The notes under the pieces were generated by a model. It was not told the origin of the DNA and did not search any database. It was given only the letters and a program-made list of their open reading frames with translations. A program made the translations under genes and the position numbers. A DNA stretch of 64,000 nt from Harmonia axyridis (Eukaryota > Arthropoda > Insecta > Coleoptera > Coccinellidae), in the NCBI RefSeq assembly GCF_914767665.1, contig NC_059507.1, positions 14,694,001 through 14,758,000 on the forward strand, in the 5' to 3' direction. This document shows positions 53,230-64,000 of the stretch, in pieces. Within the stretch, counting starts at the first letter, position 1; each line of letters opens with the position of its first letter.

Positions 53230-54215
53230 TTCTTAGTTTGACTGGGTAAGAATAGTAGTCCTACATCAAGAAGCTTTGCCAGACCATCAGATTGCGAAAC
53301 GTTCGAATATTCCACGGACTTCAGTAAGGCGCATGGTGGCCCTTTTCCTGGAAACCGACAGCGTTGTCCGGAGACCAGTACGTGGTCGACTCCGAGTAAC
53401 ATTTGCAAGGGAAGACCATTATATCACAAATTTTTCTCGAAGTAAGCTGTAACTTAGAAGTCATATTTGAGGACCTATAGACGGGTAGTCTCAACCAGTA
53501 CCATAAGGAGACGGTTGCATTCCTCAAGATCAAAGGCAAGAAGACATTTAAGAGCTCGGCTATCACCTGGACATAGAATTACTCGTCGGCAATGGGCAGA
53601 ACACCACCAAGACTGGCTTTTACCACAATGACGCGATGTACTTTGTTAGGACGAGTCACGAATCGGTTTAAAGAGTAATAGTCGATGGTTTGGAGAGTTC
53701 CAGGCAGAATAGAGCGACTCAATTTCGCCTTGGAAGTTCTGCCCTTTCAAGGCGGATCAATAATGTGCTGGGGGTATAATGTTCGGTCGCCGTACCTCTC
53801 ATATTATCGTTGAAAGAAACACTGACTGATGCCATCTACATAGAAAAAACATAATTGAACCAATAATTTAATTTATCATGATGATGACGCTCCACCACGA
53901 AGGGTTCAAAACATTCTTCGAGAAAACCATATCCAGAGAATGAAAATGCCAGCACACTCACCAGACATGAATCCAATTGAGCACGTATGGAATTACTTAG
54001 AGAAAGCAATATCAAATCGCCAAAATCCACCTTCAACTTTTCAGAAATTGAGTTTAGCTTTTCAGGAATTGAGTTTAGCTTTTCAGGAAGAATGGAACGA
54101 TATGCCTGAGAATTTCATAAATGACTTGATTCGTGGGATGCCTAGGCGTATTGGGCAGTTGATTGAAAGAGGAGGTGGTCTGGTCATGACTTACGCATTC
54201 CCAGCTTACTGATAT
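53230..54215 (+). pseudogene. Tc1-type transposase pseudogene
   Basis: Starts with a helix-turn-helix region (QIAKRSNIPRTSVRRMVALF). It decays through many stops and frame breaks, and recovers at about 53880 with DDDAPPRRVQNILRENHIQR and HSPDMNPIEHVWNYLEKAIS, which includes the DD34E Glu. The C-terminus is FINDLIRGMPRRIGQLIERG. A 24-bp tandem duplication at 54046-54090 repeats the codons for LSLAFQE. Terminal repeats not seen. Confidence 0.8.
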
Positions 54216-54245
54216 GCCGCACAGTCCCATCTGCAGAGATAGGGC

Positions 54246-54420
54246 ATGCAGAATCCGATCCTGAGACGAGCTATAAATGCACCATGGTTCGTCAGCAACT
54301 TACGGATACATGGAGACCTGCAAATACCATCTCCAGGCAACCATTTAATAGAACTAGAGGTGAAGATCTTCAACAAAAAGGAAAAATCTTGCAAACCTTT
54401 TTACAAGGAAGGCTTGCGAC
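54246..54420 (+). pseudogene. Jockey-type LINE C-terminal fragment
   Basis: Reads MQNPILRRAINAPWFVSNLR and IHGDLQIPS. It matches the ILR.I..APWYV.N..IH.DLQIP motif near the end of Jockey-clade ORF2. About 40 residues remain. Confidence 0.65.
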
Positions 54421-55774
54421 AACGATGAAAAATCCCAGAGGAAACTCAAGAAACTGAAGACTGTGTAATCGGAAGTTGCACAAGTAGTTATTATTGGCAT
54501 ATTGCTACCTGCTAGAGCAGCTTTCATTACCTCTCCAGAAGTCAATGACACTGAAATGATGCAATAAAAGGCCAATGCCCTAACTTCAAAAGATGCTGTT
54601 GGAGAAAATTACTCTTCTATGGGATATCATCTAGAAGAGGGAGAATATTCTTCAAAAAATCATGGTAAACCTCTCCATTGAGACTTTCTTTACAGTAGTA
54701 AGGACAAATTCATCTATTATTATGTATTGTACAACACACATTCGCATTGAATCGTTTTTCTATTGAAGCTTTCCTGTTTCCAAAGGTGCTAATTTCTGTT
54801 ATTATTTTTTATATATAGTTTTTATAAACTTTTCTCCTTAATGTCATCAATCCTACCAAAAGTCACCAGGATCACTTGTCCGCTTCGAAAGTTAGAGCCA
54901 TTCTCCAAGTTCTCGAAAAGAAGAGTCCTAAGCTGATTCTAATTATCGTTTGACCACTTGCACAAATGTCTTCAATCATTACCTGTCCCTCTGATAACCA
55001 GACACCCTGTATAAGCGCAGAAGGAGAGCCAGCTTTCGTCTGACAATTTATAATGTCAAATTCATAAGCTCTGAATCATCAGACATGATAAAAAAATGTT
55101 AGAAATCACCGCTGAAAAGTTGGAGTATTTAAAATTTCAATGCATCCACTAATTCAAGGCATGTGCCGCACAGCAGTCTGAATTAAGATGCAAGCTTATT
55201 GCATAATTAATGGACTAAGATGTGGATATTGTGGAAATGTTAGTTCGACCCGCAGAGCGTTCCCTTGTAGAAATGTGATAAAATATGCAACTAGTTCGAA
55301 AGTGGCTTCCAAGATATAGCCAAGTAATACGTTACTAACTTAATACATGAATTACACATAATTCCTCTAATTTGTATATCTTACCAGGGTATAAGGGTTC
55401 CGAATATATTTCGAAGTCGCGTAAATCAAATCAAAGTTGGGGTTTGCGAGAACGGTCCAGAGTTTAATGGTTGGAATATGGTGGGATCTTAATATTAGAT
55501 GCTGGTTAAGGTGATATTCCAAATGATAAATCGTTGCTTATTGTGCTAAGTTACATAGAACTGGAAACTATCGCTAGCAGTGATAATGGAGATATGACTG
55601 AATTTCATGTTGTTAATTGAGATAACATGCAATTCGAATACATAATATATATGAAGTTATATAAGCAGTAAAAAACTTGATGAAGTTGGAAATTGTATTG
55701 ATATATTCAAGGTTAAGTAACGCTTCGAAAAAAGTAAGAACGAGATTGGCGTATTAATAGAACATTGTTTTTTT
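54421..55774. other. No gene recognised
   Basis: AT-rich DNA. A possible MITE end (CCAGACACCCTGTATAAG, about 54999-55016) has no recognised partner. Confidence 0.35.
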
Positions 55775-56115
55775 ATGCGCAACGAATTTTGGGATAATTT
55801 CATTCATCAAGATGATAACGCCCCACCACACTGCACAGGAAGGGTTCAAAACATTTTTCAAGAGAACAATATCCAGAGAATAAACTGGCCAGCAAACTCA
55901 CCAGACATGAATCCAATTGAGCACGTATGGGATCACTTAGGGAGAGTAATATTCAATCGCCAAAACCTACCTTCAACTTTTCTAGAATTGAGTTTAGCCC
56001 TTTAGGAAGAATGGAACGATTAGCCTGAAAATTTCATCAACGAATTGATTCGTGGGATGCCTAGGCGTATTGGGCAGTTGATTGAAAGAAGAGGTGGTAA
56101 TAAGGACTATTGATT
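55775..56115 (+). pseudogene. Tc1-type transposase C-terminal fragment
   Basis: Encodes NFIHQDDNAPPHCTGRVQNI, FQENNIQRINWPANSPDMN and PIEHVWDHLGRVI. The second Asp and the Glu are 34 residues apart (DD34E). Stops occur after LSLAL and in EEWND. It is closely related to the copy ending at 54215 but lacks its upstream part. Confidence 0.85.
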
Positions 56116-56561
56116 TTTGATTGAGTTGTGGAATAACTATAATTGATCAAAAATAAATAATCGATAAATTCAGATTTTTTCTCTTGTTTCCTCATCCTAA
56201 AGCAAAGAGTAACAACAAAGAGTTTCTATTGAATATATTGCAGTTGAAATGGAGGAAAATATTCATCTCATTTCCAGAACATAGATTGTTTATTTTCTGA
56301 GAAACCTAGGGGAGCCAAGACTTTTGACGATGTGTGTATAATAAAGAAATGTTTCTCATTGATTTTTCATTCTAATGGGTTCCTAACGTAACATTTCAAC
56401 AAATAGGTTTTCTGGACTCGCCAATGATCCGTCTTGAAATATTGTCTATTTTTCAAAAAAAAGCAGGCTCTTCAGAACTTATTGCATACATTTTCGTAAA
56501 CGTCAATTATTGATGAAATTTCACATCTTAAAACCAGTTTAGAAAAATGTCCTCACATGAC
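56116..56561. other. No gene recognised
   Basis: AT-rich spacer. Nothing recognisable. Confidence 0.3.
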
Positions 56562-56563
56562 TA

Positions 56564-57240
56564 CAGTGCGCGTCAAAATTATGGAACAAATTTATTTTCT
56601 CAGAAGAAAACTATTTGGCAACAAAATACTCAAACAGGTCAATTTTTGTTTCACTTTTACGAAATTTTTATGCATTTTTGAAGGATTTTTGTTGCACCCT
56701 GTGCCATCCCCATCAACCCTCTAAATTTTCTGAATAGGGACAGTGGGTCATGTGGTACTTTTCTGGCAAGATCTTCGTATCTTCTTCACAGGCATGCAGA
56801 AATTTTCAAGAAAAAATTTTGTTTTCAATGCCGAAATAAATTTCCAATGTCACTCTATTTTTTTCTGCATAAAAGAGTTCGTAGGTGTTGAAAGTTATGC
56901 ATGAACAAAACTGTAATTGTCGACCTTCATTCGGTGACAAATTTCATCAGGTACCATCGTCTCAAAGTAAATGAGCCATGACAAAGTGCACATACTGAAA
57001 ACCTATATGAACTAATTAATTTAAAAAAAAATTTTTTTTCTTGAAAATTCTGTGAAGAAGATACAAAGACCTTGTCAAAAAAGTACCCCATGACAAACTT
57101 TCCCTATTGCAACAAAAATCCTTCAAAAATGCATAAAAATTTGATAAAAGTGAAACAAAAATTGACCTGTTCCAGGATTTTGTTGCCAAGTATTTTTTTT
57201 CTGAGAAAATGAGTTTGTTCCATAATTTTGACGCGTACTT
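56564..57240. mobile_element. TA-flanked MITE with ~260-bp inverted arms
   Basis: The left end CAGTGCGCGTCAAAATTATG and the reverse-complemented right end AAGTACGCGTCAAAATTATG continue inverted for roughly 260 bp. Arm landmarks include GTCAATTTTTGTTTCACTTT, GCATTTTTGAAGGATTTTTG and TATCTTCTTCACAG. The centre is about 150-190 bp. TA at 56562-56563 and 57241-57242 forms the target duplication. No coding sequence; termini and target fit Tc1/mariner-type mobilisation. Confidence 0.85.
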
Positions 57241-57242
57241 TA

Positions 57243-58365
57243 TATAAAAATCTCAATTTCAACCGAAACCAAATTACAACCACGAGAAGAATCCATCGAA
57301 TCCTGCTCTGTCCGATCTCCTAATAATTCCGCAAACGCACGACTTGTCCAAACAATCGTCCCGAATTAATCACTTCAAGCAAAAAGTAAAGTGACAAATT
57401 GCGCAAGTTAGTTCGGTAACAAGTATAAAACATGCAACATCTGCGTGCGATTTGTCCTAGCTGGTCAGCCGTCCGAAGCGAAGTTAGCCGCAGAAGTGGT
57501 TGCCCGCCCCAGGGTGCTATCCTTTTACAAAGGATGCATAGGATGTGCGCCTAATTTAGCGTTAGCGTTGCTATGTCCTTTGTCCAGGATTCTGGCTATT
57601 TAATTTCAATTTCAGTGATAAATTCGGAATTTCCGAGTTTGCCTGCTTTGTTATTCGAATAACATAAAGCAAACATTGTGTTATTGTTCCTGTTGTCCGG
57701 TGTTTTTTTCGCTGACAGAGGTATTTTTGATATACATACGATTTTTGCTGGCTTTTGATTCACCTGAGCTGTGCGCTTTGAAAACCCGTAATTAACGAGC
57801 AAACTAATAACGCACTTATTGAAAATATCGGGCCTTTCACGCGAAAAAAAAAAATATCGGTGGGTGAAATTTGAGCGAATGAAATGTGGAATCAAATGTG
57901 GAATTGGAATTTGACGACTATTTTGTCTCATTATTTCCAACACTACCCTGAACTTTTCAGTTGATGTTTTGAAATGACTTTTATTTGAAAACCGGTGAAA
58001 AGACAACATGACTTTCACGAAATTAATTTTTTTTTTCAGAATACTACGGATATAAAAAAGTTCTTGATAGCTTCATGAATATTCTTTACAACAATTCAGA
58101 GAAGTGATAATCATACGCCATGCTCAGCCTACCAAGATGATACCAAATGTTATTGGCCGGAAATAATTATAATTAAATTAAATAATCTTTATTGAAATAT
58201 GTTGAAAAATTTTATCTTGATTTGTGAATTTATTTGAATACTGGCTACTGCATTATATTTTGATTATTCAGAAGTCACGTACAGGCTCACGCCTCTGTGA
58301 TTATATGTTCATACCATGTAGCTTACAGAATAAACCATTTTATTATTATTAATTATAATTTTTTG
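57243..58365. other. No gene; candidate promoter-like stretch 57400-57600
   Basis: TATAAAA at 57424-57430 is followed about 40 bp on by GGTCAGCCGT and a GC-richer region, which faintly resembles a core promoter. A 140-codon minus-strand frame (57596-58018) has no recognised domain and low-complexity composition. No gene is called. Confidence 0.25.
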
Positions 58366-58460
58366 TATATGGTGAGCTTTTCATCTGTCCTCTTGTATTA
58401 TGAGTTGAAATGTATGATGCCCCGTTCACATTTCCTCTGCCAATACTGAGCTTTATCGAC
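58366..58460 (+). repeat. Dispersed repeat D, partial copy
   Basis: TTTTCATCTGT, TTGAAATGTATGATGCCCC and CACATTTCCTCTGCCAATAC are shared with 61560-61740 (+) and 63140-63350 (-). Confidence 0.65.
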
Positions 58461-58502
58461 ACAGTTTTTTGTATTGCTTTTTCTCGAAAGTATATTTATT
58501 TA

Positions 58503-59171
58503 GAGTGATTCAAAAGTACTTTGGCAAACTTCAGGAATTGCCCAAAGCTTCGTTTTCAAGGTACAAAGTGTTGAAGTTTCATTTTAACGTTGTTGCCAGA
58601 GAATTCTTCAACACTGTTTATCCAAATCGATGGATCGGTAGAGATTTGGAAGAGCCTAACCACGGGTGGGCACCAAAGTACCAAGAGATAAACCCGCTAG
58701 ATTTTTATTTTTGGGGACATTGGAAGCTTGACTTGAAATTTTCAAGTCCTGATATCTAGAAAAGAGATTATATCTTAGAAAATGTTAGGTTATAGCAACT
58801 TGTAACAAGAACAGGTTTTTTACTTAGATATGATAGAGGAATCGATTATTTTACTGAAAAATGCGCTGGAAGTATGCTTCAAAAAAGTAATGAATCTCGA
58901 TAAAAGAAAAAGAGGTGTAAGTGGCGCTCCCAACCAATGAGAGCCATAATAACATCAGGTTTATATTCGACATTTTGAAAACCCTCTCAATACCAAAACA
59001 AATTTTGTATAATTAAGGAAATATTTCGAAAGTATATTAAAATAAACGAAAATAGAATTAAGACCTCAACACATTGTATCTTGGAATCGAAGCGTTTCCT
59101 GGCATATATTCATTTGGAAAAATCAAATTAAAATATTGTGTAAAGTTTGTCAAAGTACTATCGAATCACCC
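58503..59171 (+). mobile_element. TA-flanked deleted transposon with transposase fragment
   Basis: Inverted ends are GAGTGATTCAAAAGTACTTT (left) and, reverse-complemented, GGGTGATTCGATAGTACTTT (right), with TA at 58501-58502 and 59172-59173. The open frame 58469-58759 overlaps the left end. It encodes REFFNTVYPNRWIGRDLEEP and INPLDFYFWGHWKLDLKF, which resemble the third catalytic-Asp region of mariner-related transposases with a PNRWIGR motif. The remainder of the transposase is deleted. Confidence 0.8.
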
Positions 59172-59189
59172 TATATATTGTAAAAATGC

Positions 59190-59768
59190 CGATATCGAAA
59201 AAAAATTATATCTCTAATGCTGATGATAGAACTCTGAAATTAATACAGGCACTTTTCCACATAGAATCTAATTGCGTGCTCGTACTTTCAGCATGTTTTT
59301 CAATTATAAAGTTATGACCCGAAGAAATTTTTTTTCGAATAGGAACACAGGATTTCAAAAATCGTATGATTTATTTCAATATAAACAATAGAAAATGGTC
59401 GAAAACCTTTTTTTCATCTGAGAGGCTCAATATTTCCATTGAAATCAGGAAAATTAAGCTTTCAAGAAATATTCCCATTTAAAGAAACATAAATTTGGGA
59501 CATAGCTCATTCGTAATTAAAAATCCTGCTGAAAAGACGAGCACGTTCTTCGTAACTGCCTGTATAATGTTTTAATTTGAGAGCTCTATCATCAGTATTA
59601 GCGGAGATATAAATTTTCACTCGAAAACATTAGAAGGTGGCCAAAAATGAGTGCTAACAAATCTTGTTAGTTTTTAAAAAAAACAACGAGAATGAGGTAT
59701 CAGATTTTGTCTATCTACTCTGGTTTAAAAGATGTAGTGCTAAAAAATCATAATTTGCCCACCCTGTA
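59190..59768. repeat. Foldback-like repeat with ~90-bp inverted arms
   Basis: The left arm at about 59200-59292 (TTATATCTCTAATGCTGATG, GATAGAACTCTGAAATTAAT, GTGCTCGTACTTTCAGCAT) is inverted at about 59528-59618. The right end CCCACCCTGTA (to 59768) looks like a MITE terminus; a matching left terminus is not visible. Confidence 0.65.
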
Positions 59769-59769
59769 A

Positions 59770-60659
59770 ATATGTTGAACCATTATGAAATATAATGGAC
59801 GAATATTACCATGAAAAATAACATGGCTTATTGAAACTGTATGGAAAAATATATCCAGAATGATCGAACAAAGAAAACATTGTTATAGAATGTAGCTGTT
59901 CACACTGTTATACATCTACTGACCAATATCATGTAAATGGTCCTAATGGAATAGAAGCTTATTATTCCTAATTCGAGGACGGACTCTTCATCAGTGAGTC
60001 TAACCTTATCATTTAAGATAATCCCCTGCTCAAAAATAAAAAATTACAGACATTGTGACGAAATGATGAAGCGATCTGATCGGTGACCAACGCTCAAAAA
60101 TATGAGTCACATCTAACAGTGTTGCCTGCTAATCACAAACTCGTGAACCATTAATCGATTTACTGTTTACACGCCATATTCCGCATGTACATAACTATTT
60201 CTATAAAATCCCTGTGTATCTGTACCTATCTAGTTTGTTCCCCGACCTAATGATCAACTTTGCTACGTATCGATCTGCATAAGCTCACCTTGTTTCACCA
60301 TCATGGGTCATCGTCAAGGGAGGATGTTGGAACATTGAATACACAACGACCCCCTCAAAGTATACAACTGTATTCCAATGGAGGATTATGCAGTTTCGAT
60401 TTACTTTAGAAAGCACTAATTGCCGGTTTGTTCAACTGCATTAATTACCAACCGGTATTATGTCGTTCATTAAGGCTGCTTTCCATGCTGCAGATCTGAA
60501 TGGTGGAGGTAAGTTATTGGTATGGCCAGAAACTGGATCGCTCCTTAATCAGCACACATTTAGTTAATTGGAGATCATTCAAGGGTCTCGAATGGTTACA
60601 AACTCATTAAATGGTAGATTATTCGATGTAAATTCATCTGTCGCAATTAATTAATTAGT
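59770..60659. other. No gene; possible unique host DNA 60160-60640
   Basis: No open frame of note. The 60160-60640 segment lacks transposon features and may be conserved non-coding DNA. Confidence 0.3.
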
Positions 60660-61370
60660 TTATCAATTGATCAATTTATTATTCCCGAAAATAAATCTGA
60701 ATTGATCATTCAAACCAGCTCTTACTTTATAAGTCCCGGCCAAAGCGATAATTTTTTTTTGTTTCGACTTTTTACTCAACATATCGATATCTTGTTGCAA
60801 ACGAAGATCCAACTTCATAATACCCCTTTCGTAGAAGCTCTTGTTTCTCTTGGCAAAAACTTCAGACAACCAATGCTAACAAGCTTCTATTAAGGTCAAA
60901 TTGTACTCCAAGCGAATTGGCCATAGACAAGAGCGGTTGGTTATCATTTGGTGCCAGGTCAGGACTATAGGGTGGATTCATAGAGACAGGGACTTACCAT
61001 CCAAGCTCTCAGGGCTCCTAGCGCGTCATCAAAGTTGTGTGCGTCCTGGTGAAACACAATTCCTTTCCTCTTAATCATTGCTGGCAGCTTCTGTTGAATC
61101 GCCATCTTCAAACATGCAAATTGTTCACAATAGAGGGCTGAATTGAGAGTTTGACCATAGGGGAGCAGCTCATAGTGTATTTTCAGCGAATCCCAAAATT
61201 TCAGATTTCAATCTGCCTAGGAAAATTTGGTGTTTTTTAAATCGACTTACGACTGGTCATGGTCATTGCAATAGTATGCTCTTCAAATGTCTTTCTGTTG
61301 GAAGCCCACTACGTTAGTGTGGTGTAGATGAAACCATTTTCCACTAGGTGAATAGTTATCCAATTTAGTT
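60660..61370 (-). pseudogene. Mariner transposase remnant (irritans-like)
   Basis: Minus strand: IHYELLPYGQTLNSALYCEQ, MAIQQKLPAMIKRKGIVFHQ and DAHNFDDALGALRAW. After breaks the C-terminus follows with SEVFAKRNKSFYERGIMKLD. The second catalytic Asp (HQDAH) is kept but the following ARPHT is altered, and frames shift repeatedly. The family is like the remnant at 6300-6870. Confidence 0.8.
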
Positions 61371-61559
61371 TTCATGGTGGTTTCCAAGTTATCCATTCAG
61401 TTTCAGATTCTTTTTTAGAATGGGTAACTTCAAGTCGATATTATGGAAACTATTACATTCATTACTTATTTCTGATTCTTTTTTTTTATTTCAGATTCTA
61501 TTTTGAAATATATGTCCTCAACTTATGGTAAAGAGGAAGGATGGATGGATGGAGGATGA
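61371..61559. other. No gene recognised
   Basis: Short spacer with T-rich tracts. Confidence 0.3.
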
Positions 61560-61740
61560 TAAAAGGAGGCCCTCTGATATGAATATGTCAGCTTATTCCG
61601 TAAACAAAGACACAAACCAATCACTACACCTATACAGGGAAAAAGAGTTTTTGCTAAGGTTTTTATCTGTACCCTTGTATCATACTGTTGAAATGTATGA
61701 TGCCCCATTTACTTTTCCTCTGCTGCTGAGATTTGATCTC
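61560..61740 (+). repeat. Dispersed repeat D, copy 2
   Basis: AAAGAGTTTTTGCTAAGGTT, TGTATCATAC and TTGAAATGTATGATGCCCCA are shared with 63140-63350 (inverted) and 58366-58460. Confidence 0.75.
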
Positions 61741-63139
61741 TTCTTCTTCTTTTTCTCCTCTCTTCTTCAACAGTCTGTCTGCATTCACTCCTGGACATAA
61801 GCCTCCACTTGAATTCACCAATTTCCTCTATCTTCACCCAACTGGAGATTTCATCTACAAGTGCTTTATTGCTGAAGTTAATCATTTTTTGTATGGATCT
61901 ATATCAAAAGAATATATGTATATTTTATTGTCTGTGATCGATGTAGTCCTCCTCATCGTTCGAGATATTTATAGCGTTTTTTATACGATAGACACACTTT
62001 TTACTTAAACAAGAAAATAAAAATTGTTCGTGGCTTTAATGTCAATGCTGTGTAGATAATAGTATTTCCATTAGCACTTGTGAGAATTGTACTTTCACTT
62101 TCAATATAAAATGAATTGAATTCAAATTATTTGTGAATTTTTTCATTATTTCAATGAATATTAATTCTCACTAATTCACTTACTGTTCTCTAACAACAAA
62201 CGTGGTAACTAACAAAACTTGTTCTATCGTGCAAAAATGATATATACTTAGTAGAGAAATTTGCAGGTCTTCGAACATTATTTGTATTCCGATGTTTTTC
62301 TCAGAAACGACTTCCAAGAAATACGAATCGAATCCACGAAAGAACGATGAAAAAGCAATCCAAACTTTATATTTACTTATTTGCCCCAAACAAACGGTTC
62401 TCACCAGACCTTTACAGATGAAAGGACTTTATCAAATAAATTACAGGCAATAAATTACCCCCTAACAAAAGTTTTTAACGATATCGAAAAGCACATGAAG
62501 TCTGGAAGGTGCAGAATCACCTTTCCATAGCGATAAAAGGGTGTAAAAGTCTCAGTGAATGAAAAGGCCCAGTTTGAATAAAACAAGAACGGAAATGGGA
62601 AAAGTAAGATAGAGGGGAGTTCGGAAGCTGCGAGAGTTCTGGAAAGCCTTCTTGTTCCGTTGTAGCATACATATATGCATGATTGTACATCATACGTGAC
62701 GCCAAAATTGATTTTGAATGATAATGTCAGTGGTGGAATATAAAGTGAAAGATTTCGTTTCATATGTGAGATGACTTGACTTTATCCTATCCCTAGATTT
62801 ATGTACTGAAAGATTTTGCTTCTGATAGGAACAAAAATATTAAAAGAAAGATATATTTTTTCCGGGAATTCAAATACAGCAATCGAAATGATAACAAAAC
62901 CAAATTTTGGAAAACCTAAAATGAAACATTGATTGTTTCAGCGTAAAATGAAAATGATACGTACACAATCATTCAATTTTCCGGTTATTGTGTATTATTT
63001 GCTCTCTAATAAAGTATATTTGAATTCAGATGGTGAACACATTAATAACCGACTAAAATAAGAACGCAACAGTATAATAGTTATTTGTTTACTAGGCAGC
63101 AAAGCAGTAGATTGACAATGAGGTTTAGATGTCGATGAA
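61741..63139. other. No gene recognised
   Basis: AT-rich DNA. Open frames up to about 100 codons (for example 62455-62763, -) have no recognisable domain. Confidence 0.35.
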
Positions 63140-63350
63140 TCCCAGTATTAGAAGAGGAAATGTAAACGTGGCATCATAAATTTCAACGTATGATACAAGA
63201 GAACAGATGAAAACCTTAGCAAAAACTCTGTCTCCTCGTATAAATGGATAGTGACTGGTTTATGTATATTTGTTTTCAAAACTGACATATTTATTTTGAA
63301 GGGCTTCTTCTTCATCCAAATAAAATATTTTCTCTTCACCAGAAGTTGAC
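63140..63350 (-). repeat. Dispersed repeat D, copy 3 (inverted)
   Basis: On the minus strand it carries AGAGTTTTTGCTAAGGTTTT, CTTGTATCATACGTTGAAAT and TTACATTTCCTCTTC, matching the copies at 58.4 and 61.6 kb. Confidence 0.75.
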
Positions 63351-64000
63351 AACGCATATATTCTGATTGAATCTGACAAAAAAAAACATAAAGGAAGAAT
63401 AAATATTATAGTTTTTTCCGCCAACCTTCAGTTAAGAAGAAGGCACCTAAAGAAGAAGATTCCATCATATACCACATTGAATGATGACAATTGAAATCAC
63501 CAAAATAAATTGAAGGATAAGAAAGAATCATATCGAAATTTAAGGGCTAAACACTATAACTAATGATTTTCCAACATAATAAGCCAGAACACAAACAGAA
63601 CTCAATAGGCAATATATCAATACATAACCTGCCAAAAATCCTCATATCATGAGAACATAGAATTGCATGATATGTTCATCTTGCATCTTGGCATTTCTTC
63701 GACCCTGTATGCAAATAACCCAAAAAATACACAACAAAACAATCACTTCTACATTTGTGTGAGATTTTTCATTTGAAAACATTTTGTCTCATGAACAGCT
63801 CAATTTTCGGATAATTCTGAGAGCAGAATGAAAAGGAAATCTTCAAATCAAACGATTCAATTTCATTTCGATGAATGGGTATTTTTTCAATTATTGTAAA
63901 GGCTAAAAATTATATTGGAATAACTCTCTCATTTTAGTCTAACACTATCCTTGCGAGAGCTGTCGTTTACACGATGAACAGACGGACAGAATACATTTTA
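63351..64000. other. No gene recognised
   Basis: AT-rich DNA to the window end. Nothing recognisable. Confidence 0.35.

Noticed and set aside
57424..57475. TATA box and initiator as a core promoter
   Set aside because: Spacing of about 40 bp is longer than usual and no downstream gene was recognised, so it was not called as a feature.
57596..58018. 140-codon minus-strand open frame
   Set aside because: No domain, unusual residue composition and no splice or promoter support; probably chance.
61525..61800. 91-codon open frame over repeat D
   Set aside because: It spans a dispersed repeat present in both orientations nearby with other frames; not conserved as protein.

Overview
This is an AT-rich stretch of an animal nuclear genome, almost certainly an insect and plausibly a beetle, although the exact taxon cannot be read from it. 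The evidence is: many mariner/Tc1 fragments of insect subfamilies, several non-LTR retrotransposons, MITEs, very few long open frames, a secreted galectin gene, and no operons, ribosome binding sites or other bacterial features. No tRNA, rRNA or CRISPR array was recognised.

The only convincing complete host gene is a secreted galectin-like protein at 18885-19421 (+). A 235-residue open frame at 44092-44799 (-) is a weaker candidate. Nearly everything else recognisable is mobile DNA at various stages of decay. Stretches of relatively unique, sometimes GC-richer DNA (7880-8240, 10960-11330, 30100-30620, 57240-57600, 60160-60640) may hold host regulatory sequence.

Layout. 0-5 kb: a terminus of a repeat shared with 22.5 kb; a foldback element with a 9-bp target duplication (850-2714); a decayed mariner-like element with DD41D-type spacing; LINE debris. 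6-16 kb: decayed mariners, a family of long imperfect hairpins with MITE-like linkers, a LINE tail and short hairpin repeats. 17-19.4 kb: LINE remnant, then the galectin gene. 22.5-26.9 kb: a 4.4-kb segment bordered by 35-bp direct repeats. It contains a CR1-like LINE with an uninterrupted ORF2 and, on the other strand, what looks like the first exon of another gene with a splice donor. 27.8-28.9 kb: an internally deleted relative of that LINE.

31-40.1 kb is a set of nested insertions that can be read in order. A mariner (30959-40135) was split by a repeat 'Y', leaving a 12-bp target duplication. Y was interrupted by a 5'-truncated LINE on the minus strand. The TAA-rich tail of that LINE then received two copies of an R4/Dong-like retrotransposon, one with an intact 1268-residue ORF and one 5'-truncated with a premature stop.

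40-64 kb: a hAT-like fragment, a second DD41D element, a second Y copy, a mariner, several TA-flanked MITEs with long inverted repeats, two copies of a repeat with a hammerhead-ribozyme-like core, Jockey-type and Tc1 remnants, and long stretches with no recognisable gene.
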